From positions 46,534 to 110,533 of the forward strand of contig JAYSBP010000008.1 in NCBI GenBank assembly GCA_041915365.1: DNA of 64,000 nt, read 5' to 3'. Both the position numbers and the translations under genes were made by a program. Each line of letters begins with the position of its first letter. The first letter of the stretch is position 1. Source of the DNA: UBA6016 sp041915365. GTDB lineage: Bacteria; Campylobacterota; Campylobacteria; Campylobacterales; UBA6016. Below, piece by piece: positions 38,101 through 46,854 of the stretch. The notes under the pieces are model-generated. The model made no database searches and had not been told where the DNA came from. It worked only from the letters and a program-made list of their open reading frames with translations.

Positions 38101-41100
38101 CGATACGATATTTACTAGCGCAGGCGTTGACTATATCGATGGCGGCAGTGGTAGCGGTGACTGGATAGATTTTTCCGCCATAACATCAACTTCTATCAAT
38201 GTCAACCTCTCAACGCAAAAGATTATAAATGACGGCTTTGGAAATACGGAGAGTATCTTAAATGTTGAGAATATAAACGGTGGTGCACTAAACGATACGC
38301 TATACGGTGACGGTATGGCAAATACAATTTACGGTAATGCCGGAGCTGACTCTTTGCAAGGCAACGACGGCAATGACTTATTGTATGGCGGTATCGGCAA
38401 TGATGTCATGGATGGTGGCGCAGACGACGATAGGTTGTTCGGCGAGGCTGATGATGATACATTGAGCGGCGGTAGCGGTAACGATACTTTGGACGGTGGA
38501 GACGGTAACGACACCTTTATTGGCGGTAGCGGTAATGATACATTTATAGGTGGAAACGGTGCGGATATAGCTGACTATAGAAATGCGACGGCAAAAATAG
38601 TCATAGCCCCGGATACGTTAAATGGCAATTTACTTTCAACGGGAACGCTAAGTTCATCGGAGGGTACGGATACTATATATGATGACGTTGAGGTTGTGTA
38701 TGGAAGCAATGGCTTTGGAGATACGATAACAGGCAATGCAAACAATAACACTATATACGGTTGGGGCGGCAACGATATACTAAAAGGCGGCGACGGCGAT
38801 GACGTCATATATGGCGGCGACAATGATGATACCATAGCTGGAGGAAACGGTGCAGATACGCTAAGCGGCGGAAATGTCGGCGTGTCTAGCGGTACGGATA
38901 CGGTAGATTATTCCGCTGATATTGCCGGTGTAACCGTAAATCTAAGTTCTGGATTCACCATAAACGGCGTAGCTCAAAATACGGCAAGAGACGGCTGGGG
39001 CAACACGGATAGCGTTACAAACTTCTATAGAGTACTAGGCTCAGCATACAACGATACATTAATAGGCAAAACTGGAGCAAATGACAATCTGGTCGGTAAC
39101 GGCGGAGATGATTGGTTTATAGCAACTACGGGAAATGACACTATCACGGGCGGAGCAAACGGGGCAAATGGCGACACCGTGGATTACTCCCAGATAACAA
39201 CCTCTGCAATAGTTAATCTAGCGTTGTCAAATTCAACCGGAGTGGCTGGGACAAATGTTCTAAGCGGTATAGAAAACGTTTCAGGCACATTACTTGCCGA
39301 TACGATAACCGGAGATACATCCAAAAATACGCTCGTAGGCCGAACCGGAAATGACATAGTGTATGCCGGAGATGGTGCCGATGTTATTTACGGCGATGAT
39401 AATACCAATCTAACTGCAATGGGCGGCGCAGAGAGCGGCGCAGATACTTTGTATGGTGAAGCAGGTGATGACACTATATATGGCGGTCTTGGTGACGACT
39501 CGCTTTATGGCGGCGACGGTAACGATACTATATATGGCGGCGAAGGCAACGACTACATAGAGGGTAACGCCGGAATAAACGTATTGCAGGGCAACGACGG
39601 CAACGACGTATTCGTTGTCCATGAAGGTAACGATACAATCACTGGCGGCAGCGGCATAGACACGGCATCTTACTACTACGCCGCTTCTGGCGTAACTGTA
39701 GACATATCGAATATATCATCTGCTCAAACAACTGGCGGTGGTGGAAGTGATAGATTTACCGCTATTGATATAGAAAACTTATCAGGCTCAAATAATTATG
39801 CCGATACATTGACTGGCAATAGCCTAGATAATCTTATTCACGGGTATGGCGGCGATGATGTTGTGTATGGCGGTGTCGGTAACGATACCGTATATGGCGA
39901 TGACGGTAACGATACATTGTACGGCGGAAATGACGCGGATACAATATATGGTGGCAACGGGGCGGATAAAATTTATGGCGATAGCGGCAATGATAGCGCC
40001 TTTGGCGGCAGTGGCAACGACACATTTTATGCTACGGCTCTGGCGGACGGTGTAGATTTTTATGATGGCGGAGGCGACACGGATACCGTAGATTACTCTA
40101 CCGCTAACGGTAAAATCACGGTTACGTTGGCGGATAGTGTAAATGCTATGGTTACTATAGCCGGCGGTGATAACGACACGATAGTTAATATAGAAAACTT
40201 TATCGGAGGCAGTGCTGACGATACTATAACCGGAGACGCAAACGACAACTCTCTGACAGGTAATGCCGGAGCGGATACTATAAAAGGTGGCGACGGGGCT
40301 GATAGGCTGTATGGAAGCGCTGGAGCTGACGTGCTATATGGCGAAGTTGGCAACGACACACTGGATGGCGGCGATGATAATGATACTTTGATGGGTGGAG
40401 CCGGCAACGATACTATCATAGGCGGCAATGGAAGCGACTGGCTTGACTATTCGCTTGACGGCATATTGCAGGGTGCCAGCACCAACTTGGGCGAAATAGT
40501 AAATTCACAATATATATCCGCACTAAGAGGTAGTGACCTTATTCAAAGCGTTGAAAACATCAAGGGTACCGCCTATAACGACAACTTTACAGGTGATGGA
40601 AATTCAAATACTATCGATGGCGGCGACGGGGATGATGCGATTTCAGGTATGGGTGGAACTGACTATCTATACGGCGGCAACAATGGAGCGGCAGGCGATA
40701 CGGTAAGTTATTACTATCAAAACAAAGTATCCGTAGTCTTGGACGCTTCCGGCAATGCAAATGTGACAGTCGGCGGTGTGCTCGAGGATTATATATACGG
40801 TTTTGAAAACATAAGCGGCTCAGATAGCACAAGCTCCTCTCAAAATGCAGATACGATAAGCGGAAATGACTCAAGAAACACACTATCTGGAAATAGAGGG
40901 GCCGACACCCTGTACGGTGCCGGAGGAGATGACTATATCGACGGCGGCGCAGACAACGATACCATTAGGGGCGGTGACGGCGCAGATACGATATACGGCG
41001 GTGATGGAAATGACCTTATAAGAGGTGGGGGAACATCAATAAGTAATGCCGATAACGCAGATGGAGATGCCGATACGATATACGGCGGTACCGGCAATGA

Positions 41101-44100
41101 TACTATATATGCAATGCTCGATGGAGACACGCTATATGGTGGAGATGCTTCCACGGATGGTTATATCGACATACTCAGATATGACGAACTAAGCGGCAAA
41201 AATATATACGTCAATCTATCGACAAATCAAGCATACGAGATAGGTAATGCCGCACTTAAAGACACTATAAGCGGTTTTGAGTGGTTATTTGCCGGAAGCG
41301 GCAATGACTGGCTCATCGGCAATACTTCAAACAATACTATAGTTGGCGGTGGTGGCAATGATACCATAGAGAGGGGGACAGCTGGCGGTACGGATGTATT
41401 GTATGGCGATGATGTTGCCGGTACACTCAGTGATGACGATGTGTTTAGGATGTCAAAATCCGATTTGACTAGTAGTCTTACTATATTCGGCGGACTAGGC
41501 ACGGATACGGTAGAGCTCAAAGATACCGTGCTAGCGACAGATACCCCTGTGTTCACAAATATATTCAATGTAGAAAAAGTACAGCTCTTTACGGGTAACA
41601 ACATCGTGTCTATAGACCTTAATGATGCGACGCTCCTTGGAAATATCGGCAATGATACGTTCAAATATGCCGCAAATGCGTTTGATAGCCATGATACGAT
41701 AGACGGCGGCACCGGAACAAATACATTGCAATTTACGAGTGCCGGAACATTTACCGAGTCTATGTTTGCGAATATATCTAATATCCAAAAAATACAGCTT
41801 GCCGACGGCACAAATACAATCACATTGGATGCAAGCGCAAAAGGCGCTACGATACTAGGCGGTACTGGCGCCGACACATTCAACTACTCTATTGCCAACC
41901 TGACAAGTATAGATAATATTATCGGTGGCACAGGCAATGATACAATAGGCTTTTTGGATGCGGGTAATATAACAGCCACAAATTTGGCAAATGTAAGCGG
42001 TGTGGAGTATATACAGCTGTATACGGGGACAAATACGCTCAATATTGGAACAGGATATAGCGTACTCGGCTCATCTGGCGTTGACACGATAATAGGTGGA
42101 AGCGGTGTAAATAACACGGTAAATGCGGGCAGTGGAGATGATACATTTAAGTTCAACATTGCAGACTTCACGGCTGGTGACATCATAGACGGCGGTATAG
42201 GTACGAATACGCTTGAATTCATTGACAGCGGCTCAATATCGTCAATCGCAGGAAGTTACACCAATATCCAAAAGATACAGTTCTCATCTGCCGGAATGAA
42301 TAATATTACGCTAGATATTGACGGCATATCTCTTGTCGGCGGAACCGACAATGATGTATTTAACTATGCGATAGCCGCTTTGAGTAGTGCCGACATAATA
42401 GCTGGCGGTGCCGGCAATGACACGATAGCCTTTTCAAATAGCGGAAGTATAGATGCAACTTCAATGTTTAATAACGTTACGCAGGTGGAGACGATACAAC
42501 TATCAAGTAGCGGTACAAATACGGTTACAAACTTCTCAAAAACAAATACAACACTGGTGGGTGGTAGCAATGCCGATAATATCACGGCTACAAGTGCGGC
42601 AAATACAATATATGGCGGTAGCGGTAATGACGTTATAACTGGCGGTGGCGGCGCAGACTTGCTGTATGGCGACGACGGCGACGATATATTCAATTTTAGC
42701 AGTGTGGCAAACTTAGCTGCGGCGGCTACGATAGTGGGCGGCAGTGGCAATGATACGATAGTTATGAGCGGTGTGGGGGCTATAGCTAGCACGAAAATAG
42801 ATAGTTCAGTGGAGTTTTTACAACTTGCGAGTGGAACAAACACTATTAGTCTGGCAAACATATCAGTACTCGGTACAAGCGGCATAGATAGCATCATAGG
42901 CGGGGCAAGCGTCAATAATACCATTAATGCCGGAGCCGGAAACGATATTGTCGAGTTTTCTCTTGCGAATTTTGCCGCTAGTGATACGATAGACGGTGGA
43001 GCTGATAGTGATACTCTGAAAATCACAGGAAGCGGCACGCTAAACGGCGCATTATTCCAAAACGTTAGCAACTTTGAAACTCTTGACCTGTCAGGTTTTA
43101 GCGGCACAGCAACGCTAGACACTAGCGCAATAAATAAATTTGCGACAATTAACGGCGCAGCGGCCACAGGCGCACAAATAATAGACATTGCTTCGTACAC
43201 TAGCGCAGTTAGCGTAAGCACAGGCTCGGCCGCCGATACGGTCAAAATCACATCAACGCAATCCGCTACGGTAGATACAAATGGCGGCACGGATACGGTG
43301 CAGATAACAAATAATATATCATCTGGCGGCGGCATTACCGCCTCAATCAGCGATGCAGAACTAATTTTGCTTGCAGATGGCGGAAATGATGCAACGCTAA
43401 ATTATGATAACGTATCCTTGGTTGGCGGTAGCGGGAACGATACTTTCAGATATTCGACCGCAAACTTTAGCGCTACTGATATCGTAAACGGAAGTGGCGG
43501 TACAGATACCCTACAGTTCACAACCGGCGGAACAATTAGTGGGCTTGGTGCCAATGTGACAAACGTTGAAAATATCCAATTTTCAAATCTAGGCAACACG
43601 CTTACTGTTTCAAGCGGAAATTATGCTATCGCCGGCGGTAGCGGGAACGACAATCTAACCGTATCAAATGCAAACGGCATTACGAGCTTTGACGGTGTGA
43701 GCGGAACCGACACTTTGACAGTATCGTCAACTATGGATTTAAGCTCTAAAGCGCTAAATAACATAGATACGCTAACGATAAACACAGGTGTCACTCTTAC
43801 GCTTACATCTTCTCAGCTAGCGCAGTTTACTACTATTAACGGCGCAGGCTCACTTGTTGTTACCGTAGATGGCAATATCGATATGAGCGCCAAAACCATA
43901 TCTGGGCTATCGGGCATTACCTACAACGATACCGGAGCACATAGTATCATCGGCTCAAATGGAACGGTAGCGGAAACATACAACATATCAGGGGCTAGCA
44001 CAATAGACGGCAATGGCGGTACGGACACCGTAAATGTATCATCGTCTGTGGATATGAGCGGTAAACTGCAAGATATAGAAGCACTGGCTATAGGTGCAAA

Positions 44101-44734
44101 CAACGTAACTATCTCTGGCAGTGACGACAACAGTTTTGCATTGAGCGGAAGCGGAAACCTAAGTATCAATGTTAGCGGAACATACAGTGCTGCAGCTATA
44201 ACAGGCAAAGGGGTTACCATCAATGGCTCGGCAGGCGTCGATACCATCACTGGAACATCAAACGATGATGTGATAAACGGCGCCGGTGGAGTGGATGAAC
44301 TGCACGGTGGCAACGGCAACGATACATTTGTTCTTGATTTTGCAAATCTGGACAGCGTATTTGGCGATAGCGGAACAGATACGGTTAGGTTTAAGACGGC
44401 ATCGGTCACTGACGGTTCACTGGCTGGCGCCTCATTTACAAATATAGAAAATATGGATATGTCTCTACTGTCAATATCTGACGGTGCAGATGCCGATGTG
44501 TTTGGTATGTCAATGTCGGCCGCAACGCTCGATGGTTTTACAAGTGCTCACGATTTAACGCTTAAAATCGGTTCAAATGCCGGTTCGTTGTTTGAGGTGA
44601 GCGGTATTACCGCAAGCAGTACCGATAATAGTGTAGCTGGATATACTGGAAGCGGCGTAATAGCGGGGCACAACTATGCGCTAGACTATACGAGTACAGC
44701 CGCAACAGATATGAACCTTCACGTAGTTAGTTAG
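32114..44734 (+). CDS. Giant RTX protein, T1SS-exported surface protein or adhesin
   Basis: 4206 residues, one uninterrupted frame with GGGGGGAG before the ATG. Residues 1-115 form a beta-rich N-terminal module (LRPGDEVNLGVD, LPNGGQITFVSMG) of the kind found at the start of large T1SS adhesins; 116-220 is a Ser/Asp/Lys-rich linker; TTAAG is at 222-226; about 240-435 is a non-repeat domain. From about 436 to 3109 come calcium-binding nonapeptides (GGSGNDTLYGG type) in many blocks separated by DYS...VNL...NIENIKGS spacers. From about 3110 to 4045 a different unit dominates (FTNVSNIEKIQL, GTNTITLD) with fewer nonapeptides. The last 80 residues, hydroxyl-rich with few charges and ending LHVVS, should be the uncleaved secretion signal. 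Almost cysteine-free (one seen, C1369). Exporter genes follow directly. Confidence 0.93.
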   Translation: MASAPEVNYAKGNITLKTQPKQGENINLFLRPGDEVNLGVDISKAQLQVVGTDVVATLPNGGQITFVSMGMMAFEDNAPIIKLPNGTKMEVGQVLGAIQDIVQAPRDAILVSGPVKLPDDADPSKQQTKSKAQDAPVNDYNAYYVDPQPNIKPNDDVAAKDSSGKYLNDFTSNLTDTSSHTEDLTKKYSSTESQTKTKDNVADVSAALSFDIGFYQIKSSDTTAAGVTTVLGGTGSLLGNVSKSASAQFQPETLDYRNDAFKQEITADNPALVNETYLTKLVRLNVSQPVGFAISDIVITGLSTGFQILDAGFHSANSVGGGWSLNAESTAGAGDGFSSMPTDGGEVIEFYIRYSPGSPNLTLNFDYLMKVKITSTFDVDNIPVAMQGSVTTPELTSLTVFKDLGVIVKDVQSESDYTYYPDKYQSGFVLDTTPNENIVYTGKSDSTVTGGLSSDTIYGNIGNDTLLGGKSDNDTLSGGAGTNTIDGGDGRWDTVDYSYVAKYSDEFLFAVGSSAIDPATNAPYANDAKGVVVDLRAGTGTGKTVYDATAVKETGEETRTISDTITNIEYVIGSKYDDTIRGDAADNKLVGGEGNDTLEGRGGMDWLDGGAGNDWLIGSTDDYMIDGGDNTDTVDFANNGNGIEVTLNNSSNGTIKNIGASAATTKVKNVENVAGSQYKDIIAGDDSNNLLIGGYDHSATATTINDDTISGGAGADTIVGDVRVDSALAGTIYGGDDVLSGGNDNDAIYGDSAPVSGATVINVSADQSVEYIQDKDTNATLATIYGGNDTLSGGAGDDYINGGSGWDTVDYSSSSAKVSVNLNTNTAIGEGIDQLFNIENIKGSSSLLGDTLTGNSLVNTITGSGGGDTLSGLGGNDTLDGRGGSDWVDYSYSNGVTVNLATESGVVFGGGDTDRLISIENVIGSNQSDTLTGVQGIANTLLGRDGNDIFYGYLDGDTIDGGSGSDTVDYANITSKVNVTLGGSNSDRLIDIENIFSSSNDDTLVGDGNNNILDGRAGNDTLNGGSGADTLYGGDGNDTLIGGSGADTLYGGNGQDTADYSASSSITVNLAAGTIADGFGATDTVDSIEIVKGSLSQDVMTGSNLSDTLIGSGGNDTFFASGGGDIYYGGDFGITGSTEKDRVDYSGSTINNIYADLSTNSVYIRDASNATLSTDTLYNIEEVYGTDGNDTMKGGVGYNTLYGGSGDDTLTGNLDGDMLDGASGTNLADYSARTQNLSVDLTLSSKNIYVSGATPTSSNSDTLVNLQNVNTGSGNDTIIGNSGNNVIKAGSGADILYGGDGADTLYGEVGDDTFIGGKGNDVFYGGMNAFTDSGNDTADYTSALFGIDANLDTGVVTGNASTEGTDALCGIENLTGSSLDDTIRGKVGVINTLNGGGGNDTIYGGLDGDYIDGGTGTNSIDYSSETPNIKIDLNSARANYISSPTVYDTLISMQNATAGSGDDVLIGKSSSANTLKGGAGNDALTGNFDGDSLIGEGDVDTINYASQTNALSVDLSAQTIAATANLANKDYFDMAEVIVTGSGADTFTVSASNDDKAFTIDGGIGIDTLDYGAISEAITLTMAGSVDATVVVGNVDANDDVIRNIENIKGSKLSDTITGDTGANILWGNEGGDTLSGGAGNDVIYGGADNDTLYGGSGSDSIYGDAGDDSIVIAAEDIDGSYDRYDGGTGSDTIDYSILSQNLTVTLNGSSAGSATTSSSNIGSDAIYNIENIVAGSGDDVLNGDSQANTLIGNAGSDIIKGGAGADVLYGDDIANTLSGNDILEGGDGDDTIYAGGGNDTLRGGAGNDTFYGGAGIDTLDYTTAGVAITASLNTSLITGEGADIVDISSIEILRSGNGADVINMANSGVLSTIYSGSGNDTITGGSQADTIYGEAGNDTIRGGLGADILSGGDGDDLFYGNIDGDVITGGEASESNGDTIDFSDVATDLAIDMATGTVNLIASTFSEIENITGGSGNDTIYGDTSANTLRGGSGNDTIFTSAGVDYIDGGSGSGDWIDFSAITSTSINVNLSTQKIINDGFGNTESILNVENINGGALNDTLYGDGMANTIYGNAGADSLQGNDGNDLLYGGIGNDVMDGGADDDRLFGEADDDTLSGGSGNDTLDGGDGNDTFIGGSGNDTFIGGNGADIADYRNATAKIVIAPDTLNGNLLSTGTLSSSEGTDTIYDDVEVVYGSNGFGDTITGNANNNTIYGWGGNDILKGGDGDDVIYGGDNDDTIAGGNGADTLSGGNVGVSSGTDTVDYSADIAGVTVNLSSGFTINGVAQNTARDGWGNTDSVTNFYRVLGSAYNDTLIGKTGANDNLVGNGGDDWFIATTGNDTITGGANGANGDTVDYSQITTSAIVNLALSNSTGVAGTNVLSGIENVSGTLLADTITGDTSKNTLVGRTGNDIVYAGDGADVIYGDDNTNLTAMGGAESGADTLYGEAGDDTIYGGLGDDSLYGGDGNDTIYGGEGNDYIEGNAGINVLQGNDGNDVFVVHEGNDTITGGSGIDTASYYYAASGVTVDISNISSAQTTGGGGSDRFTAIDIENLSGSNNYADTLTGNSLDNLIHGYGGDDVVYGGVGNDTVYGDDGNDTLYGGNDADTIYGGNGADKIYGDSGNDSAFGGSGNDTFYATALADGVDFYDGGGDTDTVDYSTANGKITVTLADSVNAMVTIAGGDNDTIVNIENFIGGSADDTITGDANDNSLTGNAGADTIKGGDGADRLYGSAGADVLYGEVGNDTLDGGDDNDTLMGGAGNDTIIGGNGSDWLDYSLDGILQGASTNLGEIVNSQYISALRGSDLIQSVENIKGTAYNDNFTGDGNSNTIDGGDGDDAISGMGGTDYLYGGNNGAAGDTVSYYYQNKVSVVLDASGNANVTVGGVLEDYIYGFENISGSDSTSSSQNADTISGNDSRNTLSGNRGADTLYGAGGDDYIDGGADNDTIRGGDGADTIYGGDGNDLIRGGGTSISNADNADGDADTIYGGTGNDTIYAMLDGDTLYGGDASTDGYIDILRYDELSGKNIYVNLSTNQAYEIGNAALKDTISGFEWLFAGSGNDWLIGNTSNNTIVGGGGNDTIERGTAGGTDVLYGDDVAGTLSDDDVFRMSKSDLTSSLTIFGGLGTDTVELKDTVLATDTPVFTNIFNVEKVQLFTGNNIVSIDLNDATLLGNIGNDTFKYAANAFDSHDTIDGGTGTNTLQFTSAGTFTESMFANISNIQKIQLADGTNTITLDASAKGATILGGTGADTFNYSIANLTSIDNIIGGTGNDTIGFLDAGNITATNLANVSGVEYIQLYTGTNTLNIGTGYSVLGSSGVDTIIGGSGVNNTVNAGSGDDTFKFNIADFTAGDIIDGGIGTNTLEFIDSGSISSIAGSYTNIQKIQFSSAGMNNITLDIDGISLVGGTDNDVFNYAIAALSSADIIAGGAGNDTIAFSNSGSIDATSMFNNVTQVETIQLSSSGTNTVTNFSKTNTTLVGGSNADNITATSAANTIYGGSGNDVITGGGGADLLYGDDGDDIFNFSSVANLAAAATIVGGSGNDTIVMSGVGAIASTKIDSSVEFLQLASGTNTISLANISVLGTSGIDSIIGGASVNNTINAGAGNDIVEFSLANFAASDTIDGGADSDTLKITGSGTLNGALFQNVSNFETLDLSGFSGTATLDTSAINKFATINGAAATGAQIIDIASYTSAVSVSTGSAADTVKITSTQSATVDTNGGTDTVQITNNISSGGGITASISDAELILLADGGNDATLNYDNVSLVGGSGNDTFRYSTANFSATDIVNGSGGTDTLQFTTGGTISGLGANVTNVENIQFSNLGNTLTVSSGNYAIAGGSGNDNLTVSNANGITSFDGVSGTDTLTVSSTMDLSSKALNNIDTLTINTGVTLTLTSSQLAQFTTINGAGSLVVTVDGNIDMSAKTISGLSGITYNDTGAHSIIGSNGTVAETYNISGASTIDGNGGTDTVNVSSSVDMSGKLQDIEALAIGANNVTISGSDDNSFALSGSGNLSINVSGTYSAAAITGKGVTINGSAGVDTITGTSNDDVINGAGGVDELHGGNGNDTFVLDFANLDSVFGDSGTDTVRFKTASVTDGSLAGASFTNIENMDMSLLSISDGADADVFGMSMSAATLDGFTSAHDLTLKIGSNAGSLFEVSGITASSTDNSVAGYTGSGVIAGHNYALDYTSTAATDMNLHVVS
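33421..41440 (+). repeat. RTX nonapeptide repeat block (coding)
   Basis: Inside the giant gene the DNA repeats a degenerate unit close to GGCGGTAGCGGTAACGATAC, coding for GGSGNDT-type calcium-binding turns of a parallel beta-roll. Groups of two to six nonapeptides alternate with spacers of about 40-60 residues containing a (V/I)DYS strand, a (V/I)xVNL strand and the IENI-GS motif. Third-codon positions vary widely, so the array is old and selected at protein level. Confidence 0.9.
41441..44250 (+). repeat. Second repeat class in the C-terminal quarter (coding)
   Basis: Units of roughly 75-80 residues with the pattern F-x-(Y/F)-x-x-A...D-x-I-x-GG-x-G-x-(D/N)-T-(L/I)-x-F...G-x-I...NVSN(I/V)E-x-IQL-xx-GTN-x-I-x-L. 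Only one or two RTX turns remain per unit. Similar strand patterns occur in RTX surface-layer proteins such as Caulobacter RsaA; the likeness is by eye, not by search. Confidence 0.65.
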
Positions 44735-44748
44735 TTTTTGGAGATTTG

Positions 44749-46854
44749 ATGGATATAAAAAACGTAGAGCAAGAGTCAAAAGACCAACTTTTACTCTCAT
44801 TCAAGCACATCCTCGATTTTTACTACGGGGATGTAGAGCTAAAAACAATAAATACGATACTAGCCCACGATAAAAAACATACTGATGTGGATGACTTAAG
44901 ATACGGGGCAAAAGACTTTGGGTTTAATTTTGAGCAATCCGAGATTTCTACGGACATAATACATTCACATATTTTCCCGTGTATTGTGGTTGGGGATAAC
45001 AACAAGGCCGCCGTTCTTCTTTCTCTTGAAAACGGTGTGGCTACGATATACGACGCTATCACAAAAGAGAAAAAAGAGCTTGCAATGCTAGAGCTTGGCG
45101 GCGAGTATGACACTCTTTTGTATTTTTATAAAGAGATAGAGTATAAAAATATCTTAATGCCTGAAGAAAAAGGTAAAGAATGGTTTTGGAGGCATCTTAT
45201 TGACGCAAAGCCTGACATTATAAGAGTCGGTATCTTTACGATATTTATCAATATATTTGTTATTTTAGTGCCGCTTTATGCCATGAATGTCTATAACAGG
45301 GTAATCCCAAATTTTGCGACGGAGACGCTTTTTGTTCTTACTTTTGGGGTGATACTCATCTTTTTGTTTGATGCTCTCTTTAAGATGGTGCGTGTATATG
45401 TCCTTGAGAATATGGGTAGACGGATAGGGAGTGCCCTTGAGGAGGAGATGTTAAAAAGAATACTCCTAATCCAAAGCGGGCACGACCATTTACTTGCAGG
45501 CTCGAAAGCAAATCTCTTCAAAGAGATAGCGCAGGTTAGAGATTTTTTTATGTCAAAAAGTATTACCTATGCGCTTGACTTGCCATTTGTTCTTTTGACG
45601 CTTATCGTGATACTTATCATCTCTCCATCTGTTGCGGCAGTTACGCTCGTTTGCGGGGCTGTTATCGTAGCCATCAATCTAGCCTTTCAAATGCCTATTT
45701 TTTCTCTAGGAAGAAAGCTCTTCAAAGATGGGCAGCTAAAACATAATTATCTATTTGAAACAATCAAAGGGATAGAAACTCTCAAGCTTACGAATGCAAC
45801 CACGAGAAGGCTTTTTAAGTGGAGACAGCTTGTTAATTTTTATAACTTTGTAAATCTAAAAATACAGATGTATTCAAGTCTTGCGACCAATCTTTCATAT
45901 ATCGTAATGCAGCTGGCAACAGTATTGACGCTTGTGGTCGGCGTCTATCAAATACAAGACAAAAATCTTACGATAGGTGCTTTAGTCGCCCTCGGTATTC
46001 TCGTCGGTAGAGCTATGGCTCCGATAGTTAGCATATCAGGGATGATAAGTAAGTACAAAGAATTCAAAGAGGCACTAGAATCTCTCAATAAATTCTGGCA
46101 TTTACCGCTTGAGACTCAAAAACCGATAGAGATAGGGATAAAAAAACTATCCGGCGAAATAGAATTTAATAATGTTTCATTTACATACAGCGGCACAAAG
46201 CAACCGTCGCTCACTGCGGCATCATTCAAGATAAAACCGGGTGAAAAAGTAGGCTTCATAGGGCGAACAGGGGCTGGGAAAAGCACGATACTTAGACTAC
46301 TAACGGCAATGGATGCTCCAAAATCAGGAACAATATTTATAGATGGACACGAGATAAATACGATACACCCTGTTGAGCTTCGTGATAATATAGGGATTAT
46401 GCCTCAAGAGCCGTTCTTATTTGCTGGAACGCTAAAAGACAATATTGAAGTAGGGCAAAATATAGGCAAAGACAAGCTTATAAAACTACTTGCCATGACA
46501 GGACTAGAAGAGCTAGTCAGACGCTCTGGCGAGGGAGAGAACTTCCAAGTAGGCGAGGGTGGCAGTAGGCTCTCCGTAGGGCAAAGACACCTTGTCGGGC
46601 TAGCCCGCGCGCTTATCAATGACCCTTCTATCATAATCTTGGATGAGCCAACTACAGGGATGGATGTAGGACTTGAAAGAGAGATGGTGGAACATCTAAA
46701 ACCAATCGTGGCGGACAAGACGCTTATAGTCATCACGCATAGGTTTGCCGCACTTGATCTGGTAGACAGGGTAATGGTCGTAAATAACGGACGCATAGTG
46801 GCGGATGGACCAAGAGATGAGATATTGGCAAAACTATCCGGGGGCGCACAATAA
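44749..46854 (+). CDS. Type I secretion ABC transporter (permease/ATPase, LapB/HlyB class)
   Basis: 701 residues. N-terminal C39-like domain (about 1-135) that lacks the catalytic cysteine, as in exporters of RTX proteins that are not cleaved on export; six TM helices at about 155-430; ATPase domain with Walker A GRTGAGKST at 505-513, signature LSVGQ at 608-612, Walker B IIILDE with D632-E633, and the H-loop ITHRF. The ATG at 44749 has GGAG five bases upstream; a TTG directly before it is also in frame. It begins 14 bases after the giant RTX gene, so it is almost surely that protein's exporter. Confidence 0.94.
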   Translation: MDIKNVEQESKDQLLLSFKHILDFYYGDVELKTINTILAHDKKHTDVDDLRYGAKDFGFNFEQSEISTDIIHSHIFPCIVVGDNNKAAVLLSLENGVATIYDAITKEKKELAMLELGGEYDTLLYFYKEIEYKNILMPEEKGKEWFWRHLIDAKPDIIRVGIFTIFINIFVILVPLYAMNVYNRVIPNFATETLFVLTFGVILIFLFDALFKMVRVYVLENMGRRIGSALEEEMLKRILLIQSGHDHLLAGSKANLFKEIAQVRDFFMSKSITYALDLPFVLLTLIVILIISPSVAAVTLVCGAVIVAINLAFQMPIFSLGRKLFKDGQLKHNYLFETIKGIETLKLTNATTRRLFKWRQLVNFYNFVNLKIQMYSSLATNLSYIVMQLATVLTLVVGVYQIQDKNLTIGALVALGILVGRAMAPIVSISGMISKYKEFKEALESLNKFWHLPLETQKPIEIGIKKLSGEIEFNNVSFTYSGTKQPSLTAASFKIKPGEKVGFIGRTGAGKSTILRLLTAMDAPKSGTIFIDGHEINTIHPVELRDNIGIMPQEPFLFAGTLKDNIEVGQNIGKDKLIKLLAMTGLEELVRRSGEGENFQVGEGGSRLSVGQRHLVGLARALINDPSIIILDEPTTGMDVGLEREMVEHLKPIVADKTLIVITHRFAALDLVDRVMVVNNGRIVADGPRDEILAKLSGGAQ

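Noticed and set aside
33421..44250. CRISPR or satellite array
   Set aside because: The repeats are in frame, vary at third codon positions and code for RTX turns; there are no constant repeats with unique spacers.
41227..44409. Long antisense frames (up to about 320 codons) opposite the RTX gene
   Set aside because: They are by-products of the biased Gly/Asp/Thr codon pattern: Pro/Ser/Val-rich, no ribosome sites, no recognisable domains.
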